NCBI GenBank assembly: GCA_031550405.1
Contig: JAVBOP010000057.1
Coordinates: 1-7,570 of the forward strand
Direction: 5' to 3'
DNA from: JAVBOP01 sp031550405
GTDB lineage: Bacteria > Bacteroidota > Ignavibacteria > Kapaibacteriales > UBA2268
Length of the DNA stretch: 7,570 nt
The position numbers and the translations under genes were made by a program. The notes beneath the pieces were generated by a model, which made no database searches, was not told the origin of the DNA, and saw nothing but the letters and a program-made list of their open reading frames with translations. Positions 7,289 through 7,570 of the stretch are shown here, piece by piece (positions within the stretch are counted from its first letter, which is position 1; the number at the start of each line of letters is the position of its first letter).

Positions 7289-7320
7289 TATATATATATA
7301 ATATTATATTATTAATTTTA
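7289..7320. repeat. AT-only low-complexity tract
   Basis: A run of 32 bases composed only of A and T, beginning with TA dinucleotides. It is a probable easily melted or curved region and a plausible site of slippage variation. Confidence 0.7.
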
Positions 7321-7334
7321 GTCTTTTCTGTTTC

Positions 7335-7353
7335 ATGAAAAAATATTCATAAA
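7335..7353 (-). repeat. Repeat copy B of the element after clpB
   Basis: ATGAAAAAATATTCATAAA is the exact reverse complement of 2516-2534. On the minus strand the sequence 7353-7332 folds like copy A: TTTATGAA pairs with TTCATGAA through one U-G wobble instead of a U-A pair, so the hairpin is kept despite the base change. On the plus strand the same pair is an A-C mismatch. Confidence 0.45.
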
Positions 7354-7410
7354 TACTTTATTCCTTCCTTGCGATGTGCTTTCCAAATAAATTAAAAAAA
7401 ATAATAATAA

Positions 7411-7444
7411 TTGTAGGAGGTATGAGAAATATTTTATAATTTTG
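7411..7444 (+). promoter_or_regulatory. Candidate promoter for the right-edge gene
   Basis: TTG (7411-7413) is followed after 23 nt by TAATTTTG (7437-7444), which matches the TTG/TAnnTTTG promoter pattern of Bacteroidota. Transcription would begin near 7451, about 20 nt before the GTG start at 7472. Confidence 0.45.
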
Positions 7445-7471
7445 CGGAATGAAATTTATGTAGAGGTTATC

Positions 7472-7570
7472 GTGAATATTCTATACAAAAACATAGCGTC
7501 AAAGATACGGCATAAGCTCTTGTTTTTAGACAAGTTAGATAGCATGCAGAATATTAATATCATGTATATT
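7472..7570 (+). CDS. Probable 5' end of an unrecognised gene, cut by the window edge
   Basis: A GTG at 7472 opens a frame that stays open for 33 codons to the end of the window. AGAGG (7462-7466) lies 5 nt before it, and a promoter box sits about 30 bp upstream. The translation begins MNILYKNIASKIRHKLLF, a basic amphipathic start followed by KLDSMQNINIMYI. I do not recognise a family from this fragment. The combination of promoter, ribosome-binding site and open frame supports a real gene, but 33 codons in AT-rich DNA are weak evidence alone and the non-ATG start adds doubt. Confidence 0.4.
   Translation, partial: MNILYKNIASKIRHKLLFLDKLDSMQNINIMYI

Larger units (their letters stand above)
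7024..7471. other. AT-rich intergenic region between rpiB and the right-edge gene
   Basis: About 450 bp without a convincing gene. It holds the rpiB promoter (7055-7062), a 10-bp palindrome GTAATATTAC (7171-7180), an almost pure A/T tract (7289-7320) beginning with TA dinucleotides, repeat copy B (7335-7353), and a plus-strand promoter box at 7437-7444. The longest reading frame I noticed is 25 codons (7224-7301), with no ribosome-binding site. The divergent layout of rpiB and the right-edge gene suggests a two-way promoter region. Confidence 0.55.

Noticed and set aside
7224..7301. A 25-codon reading frame beginning MKLNTMQQHF
   Set aside because: No ribosome-binding site or promoter box, it ends in the AT-only tract, and this length is expected by chance in such DNA.
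1..7570. tRNA, rRNA, CRISPR array, insertion sequence ends or a defence system
   Set aside because: I looked for cloverleaf-like segments, spaced direct repeats, transposase motifs and defence-type domains and found none.

Overview
The window reads as chromosomal DNA from an AT-rich bacterium, most likely of the Bacteroidota (FCB) group. Three things point that way. Perfect matches to the Bacteroidota -7 promoter box TAnnTTTG lie at sensible distances upstream of pnp (2595-2602), rpiB (7062-7055, minus strand) and a gene start near the right edge (7437-7444). pnp and rpiB lack a clear Shine-Dalgarno sequence. The Crp-like regulator has the form common in that group. This is inference; no rRNA or other marker gene is present.

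Left part (1-376): no confident gene. It holds a start-less stop-free stretch (7-216) and a perfect 26-bp palindrome (310-335) that probably ends the transcript of the next gene. A Crp/Fnr-family regulator lies on the minus strand (377-961). A 245-bp divergent intergenic region separates it from a clpB gene (1207-2514) that stops after 435 codons. It keeps the N domain and first ATPase domain and lacks most of the middle coiled coil, the second ATPase domain and the C-terminal domain.

Centre (2515-6552): a promoter-bearing spacer is followed by a plus-strand run of three genes. These are a complete polynucleotide phosphorylase (pnp), a lipoprotein of the glutaminyl-peptide cyclotransferase family 22 bp later, and a polytopic membrane protein whose ATG overlaps the previous stop by one base. 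The membrane protein resembles a glycosyltransferase-C protein without its catalytic N-terminus.

Right part (6556-7570): rpiB lies on the minus strand, convergent with the membrane gene and only 3 bp from it. Then comes about 450 bp of very AT-rich DNA without a clear gene, and a probable gene start (GTG at 7472) that runs off the edge.

The genes do not form an evident pathway. RNA decay (pnp), chaperone (clpB), pentose phosphate metabolism (rpiB) and envelope functions look like ordinary housekeeping neighbours. I found no convincing new biological system. The best leads are the truncated clpB with a 19-nt repeated hairpin directly at its end, the change in isoleucine codon use between clpB and pnp, and the N-terminally short membrane protein coupled to the cyclotransferase.
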